From positions 1 to 52,408 of the forward strand of contig JAEWPS010000011.1 in assembly GCA_023460515.1 (NCBI GenBank): a stretch of DNA of 52,408 nt, written 5' to 3'. Under the pieces are notes generated by a model. The model worked only from the letters and a program-made list of their open reading frames with translations, was not told the DNA's origin and searched no databases. Below are positions 1-8,786 of this stretch, in pieces. The number at the start of each line of letters is the position of its first letter. The stretch's first letter is position 1. This DNA comes from Bacillota bacterium. Lineage in GTDB: Bacteria > Bacillota > Clostridia > TANB77 > CAG-465. The translations under genes and the position numbers were made by a program.

Positions 1-2154
1 AGATACTTTACTTGCTTGTTCATTATTACCAGGAAAAGCTAAAATTATTGGCTGAGATATTCCACTAGATAAGTTATCTATTGTCTTAGCTGCTTTTCCT
101 TCAGCGTTTACTCCTTTTGCATATGCATATATTGTACAGTTGCTTGTTACTTCAAAAGATCCACTATATGTTTTAAGTTCTCCATATCTTCCAATAGAAT
201 AATACTTTTCTGTTGCTTTAGCGTCATAATCTATTGTTACACTTGCTTTTGCAACCCTAGCAGTAGAAACTGTAGGTTCTGGATTTACACTTATTTCAAC
301 AGTTAAGTTTCCAATTGAAGTTGGAGGTTTTATCTTACGTATATTCGTTATATTTAAACTTGTTTCTGTTACTCCATATGCATTTGCACCTCTTGCATAT
401 ATTCTTTTATTTTCCGTTACATTAAATGGTGCAGTATAAGGAACAAATACTATTCCATCTTCACTATATTCTTTTACTGTTGCATCACTATAATTTATTG
501 TTACAGCAACTTCACTTGCACCATAACTCCAACTCCATGGATATGGATTTGCTGTTATATTTACATATGGTTTATTATTTTTCTTGATATTACTTACAAC
601 GCCATAGCCTGTATCTGATCTTTCTCCCATATATGTTCTATAGTATGCATACACTTCCATATTTTCTCTTACTACTATAGGAGCTGTATATAACTGGTAA
701 TCTGCATATCTACCTAATTTTACGTATATCTTATCTGCATTTGCAGGTGCGTTAACACTTACTTGTACTTCCTCTGCAATTGCAGTTGGATTTACAACTA
801 CAGTCGGTGCCACAATAGTACTTTGTGGTGTAACTGGCGGTGGAGGATTTCCGGGATCATATGGTGGTTTTGGATCATATGGACCAGGTGGCTCTGGAGG
901 TTGACCTGTAGTTGTATCATTTATTCTTATACCAGCTGCCTGTGATCTTTTACCAGTTGCATCGTAATAATATGCTACTATATATGTTCCATAATTTTCT
1001 ACATTTATTTCTGTAGTATAATTTTCTTCTATTCCATAATTTACTTTATATATTTTTTTATCTGCTTCAGCTGGATATGTTACTTGAACTCTTGCTTTTT
1101 CTGTTCCTACTGGAGCCAATCTCGTAATTGTTGGAGCAGGTAACTGCGTCTCCTCTATACCAATATTCCCTATATATACCAAGTCTCTTCCAGCTATATT
1201 TCTAGTTGCAAGTACTGTTCCATCTGTATTATATATAGTCTCTATTTTCTTTGCTCTTGCCTCTATTATACAGTTTTCTGTTACATTAAATTCTCCATTA
1301 TATGTTATCCAGCCACTATCTCCGATTCTATATTCTTTTGTTGTTGCTGTTTCATCATAATTTATATTTACCTTAACACCAGGTACTTTTGTATATCCTG
1401 TTTTATCCGGTACTATATCTACTAAAAGTGTTCCTGCTGGTGGTATTATAACTTCTTTATTATCTAGAATATACTTTATCCAAACATCCTGTACTCTATC
1501 TAGTGGTATTGTAATAGGTCCTGTGTAATTTTGCCACATTAACATCGGATCTACTCTTATCTCTCCTTCAGTTCCAAGTCTCCATTTTTTCTCAGTTGAT
1601 CCAGCTGGATAGTATAGAGTTAATTTAATCCATCCATCCCATAACTCTTCATATGTAGGTGGATTTACATCACCAATTAATACACCACCCTCTAAAGTAT
1701 GCCACCTTTTACCTTCAAAAACATCTCCAACGTAGTCATAGATTTGTCCATTAGTTACATCTATTATATATCCTTTATCTCTTTTTTCTTTAGATAGTTT
1801 TGCTCCTATATCTTCATTACTTATCCAAGCTAAATTAGTTGTATCTAAACTTCCACTTAGCTCTTCTATTTTAGTTTTTAACGTAGGATTACTTTCAGAT
1901 ATATATGATTTATCTGCAGAAGTTAAAAATCCTTTTAGGGGTAGATCAAATTTACTAGTTTGAGCGTTATATTTGCCAAGTGAATAAAGATTCACACCGT
2001 CTTGTACATTTGTATAATCGCTCATGAATCTTGCTTTCTTTGAACTGTCTAGTACATTATTATTGCTTATTGTAAATATAACGGCAGTTGCTATTATAAT
2101 TACAACTATTATTGTTATTACTAAAACTATTAGTGATATACCCTTTTTTTTCAT
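1..2154 (-). CDS. Prepilin-like surface protein with Ig/chitobiase-like repeats (C-terminus beyond left edge)
   Basis: The frame is open for 718 codons from the ATG at 2154 to the window edge, so the protein is partial. It starts MKKKG followed by ISLIVLVITIIVV, a type III (prepilin) signal with predicted cleavage after Gly5 and a hydrophobic helix; the Glu usually found at mature position 5 is missing. The first ~150 residues resemble a pseudopilin head. Repeated ~80-100 residue modules follow, with motifs such as YRIGDSGWITY and ITENxxIxARA-type strands, typical of chitobiase/beta-hexosaminidase C-terminal-like Ig modules in surface proteins. A Pro-rich linker (about residues 415-443, PPEPPGPYDP) divides the repeats. 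The SD GGGGGA precedes the ATG. It is probably exported and anchored or assembled through the prepilin helix. No pilus assembly genes lie nearby. Function unknown; the C-terminal domain is not visible. Confidence 0.8.
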   Translation of the reverse strand, partial: MKKKGISLIVLVITIIVVIIIATAVIFTISNNNVLDSSKKARFMSDYTNVQDGVNLYSLGKYNAQTSKFDLPLKGFLTSADKSYISESNPTLKTKIEELSGSLDTTNLAWISNEDIGAKLSKEKRDKGYIIDVTNGQIYDYVGDVFEGKRWHTLEGGVLIGDVNPPTYEELWDGWIKLTLYYPAGSTEKKWRLGTEGEIRVDPMLMWQNYTGPITIPLDRVQDVWIKYILDNKEVIIPPAGTLLVDIVPDKTGYTKVPGVKVNINYDETATTKEYRIGDSGWITYNGEFNVTENCIIEARAKKIETIYNTDGTVLATRNIAGRDLVYIGNIGIEETQLPAPTITRLAPVGTEKARVQVTYPAEADKKIYKVNYGIEENYTTEINVENYGTYIVAYYYDATGKRSQAAGIRINDTTTGQPPEPPGPYDPKPPYDPGNPPPPVTPQSTIVAPTVVVNPTAIAEEVQVSVNAPANADKIYVKLGRYADYQLYTAPIVVRENMEVYAYYRTYMGERSDTGYGVVSNIKKNNKPYVNITANPYPWSWSYGASEVAVTINYSDATVKEYSEDGIVFVPYTAPFNVTENKRIYARGANAYGVTETSLNITNIRKIKPPTSIGNLTVEISVNPEPTVSTARVAKASVTIDYDAKATEKYYSIGRYGELKTYSGSFEVTSNCTIYAYAKGVNAEGKAAKTIDNLSSGISQPIILAFPGNNEQASKVS

Positions 2155-2176
2155 ATTTAATTCCCCCAATTATTGC

Positions 2177-2279
2177 ATTATACCGTACTAAAATATAATA
2201 TCAATAAATAAAATCTATACAGATACAATATAGATTTAAATAATTACATATATTTTACCATATATGGTATTTTTGTCAA
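2177..2279 (-). promoter_or_regulatory. Two promoters and an operator-like palindrome upstream of the first prepilin-like gene
   Basis: On the minus strand the distal promoter is TTGACA (2274-2279), 16 bp, TAAAAT (2252-2257). Its spacer holds a perfect 14-bp palindrome, TACCATATATGGTA (2256-2269), placed where a repressor could block RNA polymerase. A proximal promoter TTGATA (2199-2204), 16 bp, TATAAT (2177-2182) lies nearer the gene. Between them a 9-bp inverted repeat (AAATCTATA/TATAGATTT, 2211-2237) could fold in the leader of the distal transcript. The rest of the 313-bp gap 2155-2467 holds only the terminator listed separately. Confidence 0.6.
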
Positions 2280-2357
2280 CAAAATATTTTATATTTCGAC
2301 ACTTTACGTATTATTTAATAAATTAAAATAATAATTTGTAACAAATTTGAAACAAAT

Positions 2358-2403
2358 TAAAAAAAGTAAAAGGATAAACTAAAATATAGTTAATCCTTTT
2401 ACT
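2358..2403 (-). terminator. Intrinsic terminator of the EamA-type gene
   Basis: A 16-bp stem with one mismatch (365-380 pairing 388-403, arms AGTAAAAGGATAAACT / AGTTAATCCTTTTACT) and a 7-nt loop is followed on the minus strand by a run of seven T. It lies about 65 bp past the transporter stop. Confidence 0.85.
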
Positions 2404-2467
2404 AACTTTAACCCAAACTATTTTTAATTATAGTTTAGTATTATAAAATATTAATTTTTTTAAAATA

Positions 2468-3391
2468 TTATAAAATAAGTACAATTATAGATACTACAAA
2501 TAAAACCATACACATATAATCAAATTTTTTAAGTCTTTCGTTAAGAAATAATGCAGATAATATTGCCACAAGTAATATACTTGAAGCTGTTATAGGAATA
2601 ACAGTAGTTGCATTACCAGTTTTCATAGCTGCAGTATACGATACACTACATAAAAATTTAATACCAATGGTTAATAGCATAAGTGGTGTCAGAGTATATA
2701 AATATTTGCTACCTTTATGTGCAAAAGACTTTTTCATAATGCCGTACATTATAAATGCTATTACTATATTAGCCATACCACCGAATAATATCATTTCGTT
2801 TGCAGTAACGCCTGAATTATATGCGTTTTTATCTAATATTACAAGAATACCATTAAGTAGACCTGCTGAAATAATATATACTATACCCTTTGAAATGGAT
2901 TTTAAATGTACTCCAAGTTTTTTGTTAGTTGCTTCATAATGCTCTTCATTAATTCCTTTATTTAATCTATTTTTTGATGTACTTATTGAAAGTATAATTA
3001 TAAGTACAAATATAACAGCCATAGCTATTAATTGTATAGCACTTACTTCTTCTTTTAAAAGTCCAATACTAAATAGCATAGATATAGGATAATATATTAA
3101 ATACATAGGTGCTACAACTGATATTGGAAGCATTTTTAAAGATTTTATATATAAATAATTAATAAATGCTGCCATTATCATATTAGGAATTAATAGTAAA
3201 AACATCATTGGTCTAAATACAAATGCTCCACCTACTGTTATTGCTATCAAAAGTACCTTAAAAATACCTAAAAACAAATAAGTATTAATAAACATAGTTT
3301 CTGATTTTATTTTTTCATTTGATACTTGTTTCCCCATGATTTCAGATACTGCACTTAAAATCATATTTAAAAAAGCTAATGCTACCGACAT
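2468..3391 (-). CDS. EamA/DMT-superfamily membrane transporter
   Basis: This 307-residue, highly hydrophobic protein shows about ten predicted membrane helices in two halves separated by a charged loop near residues 140-165. That is the two-EamA-repeat layout of the drug/metabolite transporter superfamily. Helix 1 begins MSVALAFLNMILSAVSEIMGK, with the small-residue/Glu pattern common in the family. The closing helices contain ITASSILLVAILSALFLNERLKK, where LNE(R/K) before the last helix is a DMT hallmark. The SD AAGGAGC precedes the ATG. It stands alone between a methyltransferase gene and its own terminator. The substrate cannot be read from sequence; related proteins export amino acids, nucleobase-type metabolites or drugs. 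Confidence 0.8.
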   Translation of the reverse strand: MSVALAFLNMILSAVSEIMGKQVSNEKIKSETMFINTYLFLGIFKVLLIAITVGGAFVFRPMMFLLLIPNMIMAAFINYLYIKSLKMLPISVVAPMYLIYYPISMLFSIGLLKEEVSAIQLIAMAVIFVLIIILSISTSKNRLNKGINEEHYEATNKKLGVHLKSISKGIVYIISAGLLNGILVILDKNAYNSGVTANEMILFGGMANIVIAFIMYGIMKKSFAHKGSKYLYTLTPLMLLTIGIKFLCSVSYTAAMKTGNATTVIPITASSILLVAILSALFLNERLKKFDYMCMVLFVVSIIVLIL

Positions 3392-3448
3392 ATTCTCGCT
3401 CCTTTTTCTTTAGTTCATTTTATTTTAATTTTAAATTAAAATAGTATT

Positions 3449-4327
3449 TTATATATTATTTTCCCATTTTGTAGTTATTCCACATGGAAGTAACGTTGAA
3501 CTATTAGAACATTTTAATCCTATTTCATTTGTAGTTATTCCAGTAAAATCTTTTCTAGATAACCCCATTCTTAAAATGTTTTGTATTATAGTTCCAGATA
3601 AACCACCTGTATATGTGTTAACTACAACAAACAAAGGATTATCAGATAAAAGTTTACTACATTCACTTACAAGATAAAATAAATCTTTATCTATGCTCCA
3701 AACTTCGCCATTTTTACCTCTTCCATAAGATGGTGGATCCATTATAATAGCATCATATTTATTGCCTCTTCTAATTTCTCTTTGAACAAATTTTATTACA
3801 TCATCAACGATAAATCTAACAGAACTATTCTCTAATTTGCTAGATTTTACGTTTTCTTTTGCCCAAGTAACCATACCTTGTGAAGAATCTACGTGACAAA
3901 CCGATGCACCAGCTTTCAAACAAGCCACAGTTGCTCCACCAGTATAAGCAAATAAATTTAATACTTTTACTTCATTTCTTTTTTTCATCTCTTTAGATAT
4001 CTTTTCTATCATGTAATCCCAATTTACAGCTTGCTCTGGAAATAACCCAGTATGTTTAAAACCCATTGGTTTTAGATTAAAAACAATATCATTATACTTA
4101 ATACTCCAGCTATCTTTCATTGGCTTCAATTTTTCCCAATGACCTCCACCAGTACTACTACGTTCATATCTAGCATGTGCTTTATTCCACATTTCAGGCT
4201 TTTCTTTTATATCCCATACTATTTGAGGGTCAGGTCTTATTAATATGTATTCTCCCCATCTCTCTAACTTCTCGCCATTGGCCATATCTAATAATTCATA
4301 ATCTTTTAAACTATCTGTTGTTTGCAT
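3449..4327 (-). CDS. Class I SAM-dependent methyltransferase, RlmI/RlmK-like
   Basis: A 292-residue Rossmann-fold methyltransferase. SAM-binding motif I is LNLFAYTGGATVA (about 123-135), the acidic motif II residue is in VDSSQG (about 146-151), and motif IV is DPPSYGRG (197-204). The wording FAYTGG and DPPSYGRGKNGEVW is typical of the RlmI/RlmK/YccW family, which methylates 23S rRNA. The N-terminal PUA domain of RlmI is absent; instead about 90 residues rich in Trp and charged residues precede the catalytic fold. The target is therefore uncertain: rRNA cytosine or guanine is the family inference. It is divergent from ylbJ, with only about 40 bp between them. Confidence 0.8.
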   Translation of the reverse strand: MQTTDSLKDYELLDMANGEKLERWGEYILIRPDPQIVWDIKEKPEMWNKAHARYERSSTGGGHWEKLKPMKDSWSIKYNDIVFNLKPMGFKHTGLFPEQAVNWDYMIEKISKEMKKRNEVKVLNLFAYTGGATVACLKAGASVCHVDSSQGMVTWAKENVKSSKLENSSVRFIVDDVIKFVQREIRRGNKYDAIIMDPPSYGRGKNGEVWSIDKDLFYLVSECSKLLSDNPLFVVVNTYTGGLSGTIIQNILRMGLSRKDFTGITTNEIGLKCSNSSTLLPCGITTKWENNI

Positions 4328-4368
4328 ATTTTATCTCCTCTTAAAATAGTATATAGTGGTGATTAAAT

Positions 4369-5550
4369 TTGAAAATATTCAATTTCAGAATATATAAAGT
4401 AACCTATCTATTACTATTTATTATTATATTATTATTACTAATTACATTAGGTAGTGTTAACTTTAAATCAGTTAAAAATACTACCGAAATCTTTTTAAGT
4501 AGTGTATTTCCTTCTCTTTTTCCATTTATTCTATTTACTGAAATAACATTAAAAACTGGTATAATATCTGAAATTGCAAATTATTTATCCTTTATACCAA
4601 AAATTTTTAAATTATCTAAAAACTCTGTAATGCCAATATTACTAGGTTTTTTATGCGGATTTCCATCCGGCGCTAAATCAGTAGATACTATGCTCCACAA
4701 TAAACAAATAACTAAAAAAGATGCATTAATACTCATATCATTTGTTAACAATTGTAGTCCAATTTTTATTCTTACAACTGTTGGTATTGCAATGATGAAT
4801 AATGCTTCAATAGGAATTTTACTTTTAATTGCGCATTTTTCTAGTTCAGTCATAATTGGATTATTATATTCTAGAATTTATTCATATAATATTATACATG
4901 AAAAAAATGCTTTTTTAAATAGATACAGTGAAAATATGTCTAAAAATGTTGAAAAAGAACAACCTATATATATAAATATGTCAAAATTTGAAATATTACA
5001 AAAAAGCATATTAAATTCATTTATAACTTTAGCCTTTATTTTGGGATTCATGGTTATTTTTAACTTAGCTGCAGATATTACTTACACTTGTTTAAATAAA
5101 AGTGGATTTATTAAAAGTACATATATTTTAGATATACTTTCTGGACTTTTCGAAGTAACCAGAGGTGCCAAAGGAATATCTATGTATTCAGACTATTTTA
5201 ATAATATTTTAGTAATTTCATTCCTACTTGGATTCAGTGGATTATCTATAATATTCCAAGTTAAATCTTGTCTAAAGACTTTAAATATATCTATAAATAA
5301 ATTAATAACATTTAAACTATTACATGGTATATTATCTGTTATAGTGGCATATATTTTATTAAAATACACCAATATTTTGAACATGTCCAATTTATCAGTA
5401 TTTTCAAATATTCAGGTTACTGAATATTATCAAAAACAAATTTGTACATCATATATACATTCCATTGCTTTGATTTTGTTAATACTTTCTACATATATGT
5501 TAATAAAAAATGAAAGTAACAATAAACTTAAAGAAAAACAAAGAAAGTAG
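4369..5550 (+). CDS. ylbJ: Sporulation integral membrane protein YlbJ
   Basis: 393 residues with about 8-9 predicted membrane helices. The N-terminal block SVFPSLFPFILFTEI and the glycine-rich GFLCGFPSGAKSVD stretch (about residues 97-110) match the YlbJ/nucleoside-recognition (Gate) family. In Bacillus, ylbJ is expressed in the mother cell during sporulation and is needed for proper spore-cortex formation, so the gene suggests a spore-forming ancestry. The start is a TTG (4369-4371) preceded by GGTGATT; no upstream ATG gives a better family fit. A short stem (5546-5565) follows the stop. Confidence 0.85.
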   Translation: MKIFNFRIYKVTYLLLFIIILLLLITLGSVNFKSVKNTTEIFLSSVFPSLFPFILFTEITLKTGIISEIANYLSFIPKIFKLSKNSVMPILLGFLCGFPSGAKSVDTMLHNKQITKKDALILISFVNNCSPIFILTTVGIAMMNNASIGILLLIAHFSSSVIIGLLYSRIYSYNIIHEKNAFLNRYSENMSKNVEKEQPIYINMSKFEILQKSILNSFITLAFILGFMVIFNLAADITYTCLNKSGFIKSTYILDILSGLFEVTRGAKGISMYSDYFNNILVISFLLGFSGLSIIFQVKSCLKTLNISINKLITFKLLHGILSVIVAYILLKYTNILNMSNLSVFSNIQVTEYYQKQICTSYIHSIALILLILSTYMLIKNESNNKLKEKQRK

Positions 5551-5570
5551 CCAAATATGGCTACTTCTTA
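5546..5570 (+). terminator. Weak terminator after ylbJ
   Basis: A 7-bp stem AGTAGCC/GGCTACT with a 6-nt loop overlaps the ylbJ stop codon and is followed by TTCTT. The T-tract is short, so read-through toward the small gene at 5681 is possible. Confidence 0.5.
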
Positions 5571-5680
5571 AAGAAGGGGGTGTAACCTCTTATATGGATT
5601 ACACTAGTATTATGTGTATATGTAATTAAGTTATACGAAAAATTTTATATATTTTAAAAATAAAAGGAAGGTGATAAAAG

Positions 5681-5914
5681 ATGGAAAAAGGGCAACCATA
5701 TTTTGACCCATATAATTTTAATTTACAAAATATGCAACCTGGTGTAAGTGGAATTAACAACATGAATCCAATGCCAGATATGGATATGATGAATGCAAAT
5801 CCTGCAATGTATTATGAGCAACAATATATGTATTACAGGTATCTAACTCAAATGTTAGAATATAAGATGAAATTAAAAGAATGGGAAAAAATGAACAGAG
5901 AAGCAGTTAAATAA
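5681..5914 (+). CDS. Small Met/Asn/Tyr-rich protein, possible spore-coat type, unknown
   Basis: 77 residues with a strong SD (GGAAGGTGAT, 8 nt before the ATG) and a strong terminator directly after, so it is very likely a real gene. The first half is Asn/Met/Pro-rich (QNMQPGVSGINNMNPMPDMD), the middle is Tyr-rich (YYEQQYMYYRY), and the C-terminus is a charged helix (KMKLKEWEKMN). There is no signal peptide or membrane segment. Low-complexity, Tyr/Met-rich small proteins next to ylbJ are reminiscent of clostridial spore-coat or spore-associated proteins, but this is inference from composition and neighbour only. An imperfect hairpin (GTGTAACC...GGATTACAC, 5581-5605) lies in the upstream gap. 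Confidence 0.7.
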   Translation: MEKGQPYFDPYNFNLQNMQPGVSGINNMNPMPDMDMMNANPAMYYEQQYMYYRYLTQMLEYKMKLKEWEKMNREAVK

Positions 5915-5920
5915 AAAGTA

Positions 5921-5952
5921 AAGACCTCACTTAAATATAAGTGAGGCCTTTT
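5921..5952. terminator. Bidirectional terminator between convergent genes
   Basis: The arms CCTCACTTA/TAAGTGAGG (925-933 and 938-946) with a 4-nt loop are extended by A-rich and T-rich flanks. The hairpin serves the small plus-strand gene ending at 5914 and the minus-strand gene ending at 5954. Confidence 0.9.
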
Positions 5953-5953
5953 A

Positions 5954-6592
5954 TTACTCGTCAATAAAAATATCTAATTTACGTTTTCTCATAGATTTGT
6001 TAACTAGATTTGCACAAATCTTATCAATAATAAAATATACTACAACTATTAAACAAATTAATAGAATAATATAAATGTTTATATTACAGACAACGCAAAT
6101 ATGCCATACAGTAAAAAAGAAAACGGAAGTAAGTAATAGGTATATGTATTTATAACAATATATACATATTATATCCCGTGCATTCAGCATAAATAGCTTA
6201 CTCCTTAAATCTGAAATATATGTCATTCTATCAGATGGATATTGTGTAAAAACTAAATACATTTCGTTCATATAGAGATCACAATCACCTTTTCCAAATC
6301 TTACAATAAAAGGTGATTTATATCTCCTAAATAAACTACAACCATACTCTCTAACATACATAGATTTACTTATAACTTTTTTCTCAGTTTTACGTGTAAA
6401 TTGAATACTAATTAAAATATACAAAAAACTTGTAACTAAAGCTGATACTATGATTATTACATACGTAAGTATTGCTGGTTGATTGTGAGTAACTTTATCA
6501 AACACAAAAAATTTTAGTGTCCAAAAAATTACAAAATTGAAAAATAAGAAAAGCATAGAAAATGACTTCTCTTTTACGGTTGATATAATCAT
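5954..6592 (-). CDS. Membrane protein of unknown function
   Basis: I do not recognise this 212-residue protein. It has two helices near the N-terminus (about residues 12-31 and 42-64), a charged cytosolic-looking middle segment (about 67-135, with FGKGDCDLYMNEMYLVF), and two helices near the C-terminus (about 145-185). It ends in a basic tail MRKRKLDIFIDE. The two-pairs-of-helices-around-a-soluble-core arrangement resembles small YcxB-like membrane proteins, but no diagnostic motif is present. It has its own promoter and the SD AAGGAGGTG before the ATG, so it is a monocistronic gene. Confidence 0.75.
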   Translation of the reverse strand: MIISTVKEKSFSMLFLFFNFVIFWTLKFFVFDKVTHNQPAILTYVIIIVSALVTSFLYILISIQFTRKTEKKVISKSMYVREYGCSLFRRYKSPFIVRFGKGDCDLYMNEMYLVFTQYPSDRMTYISDLRSKLFMLNARDIICIYCYKYIYLLLTSVFFFTVWHICVVCNINIYIILLICLIVVVYFIIDKICANLVNKSMRKRKLDIFIDE

Positions 6593-6623
6593 ATCAACAC
6601 CTCCTTAAAAAATTAATATATAT

Positions 6624-6653
6624 ATTATAACATATTTATATTGATTTTTTCAA
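6624..6653 (-). promoter_or_regulatory. Promoter of the unknown membrane-protein gene
   Basis: TTGAAA (6648-6653), an 18-bp spacer and TATAAT (6624-6629) on the minus strand, about 30 bp before the start codon. Confidence 0.65.
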
Positions 6654-6713
6654 GTTTAATAGGGTTATTTAAGAGAATATCATAATATATTATGTAAAAT
6701 AAATACAAAAAAT

Positions 6714-6751
6714 AATAAATAAAGGGTTCTGTTACCAGTCCTTTATTTATT
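6714..6751 (-). terminator. Terminator of the hrcA-grpE-dnaK-dnaJ-rsmE operon
   Basis: A 13-bp stem (AATAAATAAAGGG / TCCTTTATTTATT with one mispair) overlaps the rsmE stop codon and is followed on the minus strand by ATTATTTTTTG. Confidence 0.75.
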
Positions 6752-7552
6752 ATCAAATTCATACATTAAAATAGTTATTAAGTTCATGCTTGCAGTTTCT
6801 GCTCTAAGTATTCTTTCTCCTAAACTTACAGTATAAACGTTTTTTATGTTTTTTAATACTTCTACTTCCTTATTATCAAATCCACCTTCTGGACCAACAA
6901 TAATTGCAATATCTTTGTACTCTATATTATTTTGATTTAATTTATTTATAACAGATTTCAAACCCATGGTTTCATTTTCATAGGCAAATATAGAAAATTC
7001 ATGTTTTGAAATAACATTTATTATCTCATTAAAATCTATAAAATCAGCTATATTTACTTCATCAGTTCTACCACATTGTTTAGTTGCTTCAATAGATATT
7101 TTTTGAAGTTTTTCCCTTCTTTTCAATCTATCCTTATTATCTAGTTTAACTATAGTATTTTTAGAGAAAAATGGTACTATATCACTTACACCAAGTTCAA
7201 CAGCTTTTTGAACTAAATAATCCATTTTATCACTTTTAAGAAATGCGGGATATAATGTTATCCTTATACTTGGCTTACCTTTCTCAGTTATATCTTTTAT
7301 TTTATTAATTATAGCTAAATCTTTAGACATAAATAATATTTTGCTTTCCATATTATTTACAATTATAACATCTCCTACATCATGTCTTAAAACATGTATA
7401 TGTCTTAGTTCTTCACCTGTTAACTTATATAGCTGTATATTTTCATCTACTAATTGATTTTTATCAATACTATTAAGGCGAAGCACACCATATAGATATG
7501 CCCCGTCTACTTTAGTTATATCATTTTCTTTGAATATAAATTGTCTTGCCAT
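6743..7552 (-). CDS. rsmE: 16S rRNA m3U1498 methyltransferase RsmE
   Basis: 269 residues starting MARQFIF, the usual N-terminus of this SPOUT-class enzyme, which methylates N3 of U1498 in 16S rRNA. The SPOUT knot motifs are visible: IAIIVGPEGGFDNKEVE and VSLGERILRAETASM near the C-terminus. The PUA-like N-terminal part includes HVLRHDVGD. The ATG at 7552 sits inside the dnaJ 3' end neighbourhood (dnaJ stop at 7557), with GGTAGG as SD. A TTG five codons upstream is less convincing. The position after dnaJ is the standard Firmicute arrangement, so it is co-transcribed with the heat-shock operon. Confidence 0.93.
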   Translation of the reverse strand: MARQFIFKENDITKVDGAYLYGVLRLNSIDKNQLVDENIQLYKLTGEELRHIHVLRHDVGDVIIVNNMESKILFMSKDLAIINKIKDITEKGKPSIRITLYPAFLKSDKMDYLVQKAVELGVSDIVPFFSKNTIVKLDNKDRLKRREKLQKISIEATKQCGRTDEVNIADFIDFNEIINVISKHEFSIFAYENETMGLKSVINKLNQNNIEYKDIAIIVGPEGGFDNKEVEVLKNIKNVYTVSLGERILRAETASMNLITILMYEFDNK

Positions 7553-7556
7553 AAAA

Positions 7557-8705
7557 TTACCTACCAAAAAAGTTTTTCTTTTTATTTACTTCTTCACCCA
7601 TTGAATCTGCAAACTGCTTAAGTAGTTCTTTTTGATTATCACTCAATTTTCTAGGGACATCTATATGAACAATAAATTCAAGATCTCCTCTATTATTACC
7701 ATTTAAACTAGGAACACCTTTTCCTCTAATTTTAAATTTAGATTCAGTTTCAGTTCCCTCCGGTATATTAAATTCCATATCTCCTTCAAGGGTTGGAATT
7801 GTTATAGTCCCTCCTAATGTAGCTTTAACAAATGGAATTTTAGTATCAAATACAATGTCAAAGCCTTTTCTTCTAAATGTTTTATGAGGTGATACACTTA
7901 CTACAACAAATAAATCACCATTTGGTCCACCTTTTTTACCAATATCACCTTCACCTCTAAGTGAAACTGCCTGATTATCATCAATACCAGCAGGTATTTT
8001 TATTTTAATTTTTCTAGTTTTTCTTACTATACCATCACCAGAACATTTTTCACAAGGAGTAGGATTAAATTTACCTGTTCCATTACATTTATCGCATGTT
8101 TTAACCTGAGAAAAAGAACCCATTATAGTATTTTGAACTGTTTGTACTTTACCTTTTCCACCACATCTATCACATGTTACTGAAGATGTACCTGGTCTTG
8201 CTCCACTTCCTGAGCAATTATCACATGTTTCACTTCTTGTAACATTTATTTCTTTACTTGTACCAAAAACTGCTTCCTCAAAAGTTATATGCATGTTATA
8301 TCTTAAATCTGCACCTTTTGATGGTCTATCTGCTTTACTAGATGAAAATCCACCACCAAAAATACCGCCTAAAATATCTTCAAGATCTATATCCATACCA
8401 CCACTAAATCCAGAAAAATCGAAGCCACCAAATCCGCCGCCATAACCTCCAGCTCCTCCACCAAAACCTGCATTTTCAAAATTAGACCCAAATTGATCAT
8501 ATTGTGCACGTTTTTGTTTATCTGAAAGTACTGAATAAGCTTCACTTATTTGTTTAAACTTCTCTTCAGCTGCTTTTTTATCTTCACCATCATGAGAATC
8601 CGGATGATATTTCTTTGCTAGTTGTCTATATGCCTTTTTTAGTTCTTCATCTGTTGCGGTTTTACTTACTCCAAGCATTTCATAATAGTCTTTAGAACCA
8701 GCCAT
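7557..8705 (-). CDS. dnaJ: Chaperone protein DnaJ (Hsp40)
   Basis: 382 residues with all type-I DnaJ domains in order. The J domain carries HPD (34-36). A Gly/Phe-rich linker (about 74-115) is followed by four CxxCxGxG zinc repeats (CDNCSGSG, CDRCGGKG, CDKCNGTG, CEKCSGDG), then the beta-rich substrate-binding C-terminus. It delivers unfolded substrates to DnaK and stimulates its ATPase. It is the fourth gene of the hrcA operon, with a hairpin between dnaK and dnaJ that may tune relative expression. Confidence 0.97.
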   Translation of the reverse strand: MAGSKDYYEMLGVSKTATDEELKKAYRQLAKKYHPDSHDGEDKKAAEEKFKQISEAYSVLSDKQKRAQYDQFGSNFENAGFGGGAGGYGGGFGGFDFSGFSGGMDIDLEDILGGIFGGGFSSSKADRPSKGADLRYNMHITFEEAVFGTSKEINVTRSETCDNCSGSGARPGTSSVTCDRCGGKGKVQTVQNTIMGSFSQVKTCDKCNGTGKFNPTPCEKCSGDGIVRKTRKIKIKIPAGIDDNQAVSLRGEGDIGKKGGPNGDLFVVVSVSPHKTFRRKGFDIVFDTKIPFVKATLGGTITIPTLEGDMEFNIPEGTETESKFKIRGKGVPSLNGNNRGDLEFIVHIDVPRKLSDNQKELLKQFADSMGEEVNKKKNFFGR

Positions 8706-8733
8706 ATTTTGCCCCCATTTCTAACCTTAAACA

Positions 8734-8765
8734 TAAGCGGGATTTCATATTTAAATTCCCGCTTA
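8734..8765 (-). terminator. Hairpin between dnaK and dnaJ (attenuator or processing site)
   Basis: A perfect 9-bp stem TAAGCGGGA/TCCCGCTTA encloses a 14-nt loop in the 81-bp dnaK-dnaJ gap. No long T-run follows, so partial termination or mRNA processing is more likely than full termination. The high GC of the stem stands out in this AT-rich DNA. Confidence 0.6.
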
Positions 8766-8786
8766 TATTTATAGTAATATCTTTAA

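Noticed and set aside
763..945. A short plus-strand Trp/Tyr-rich open frame
   Set aside because: It lies opposite the Pro/Ile/Tyr-rich linker and Ig modules of the left-edge gene, has no SD and an extreme composition; it is a shadow of the real minus-strand gene.
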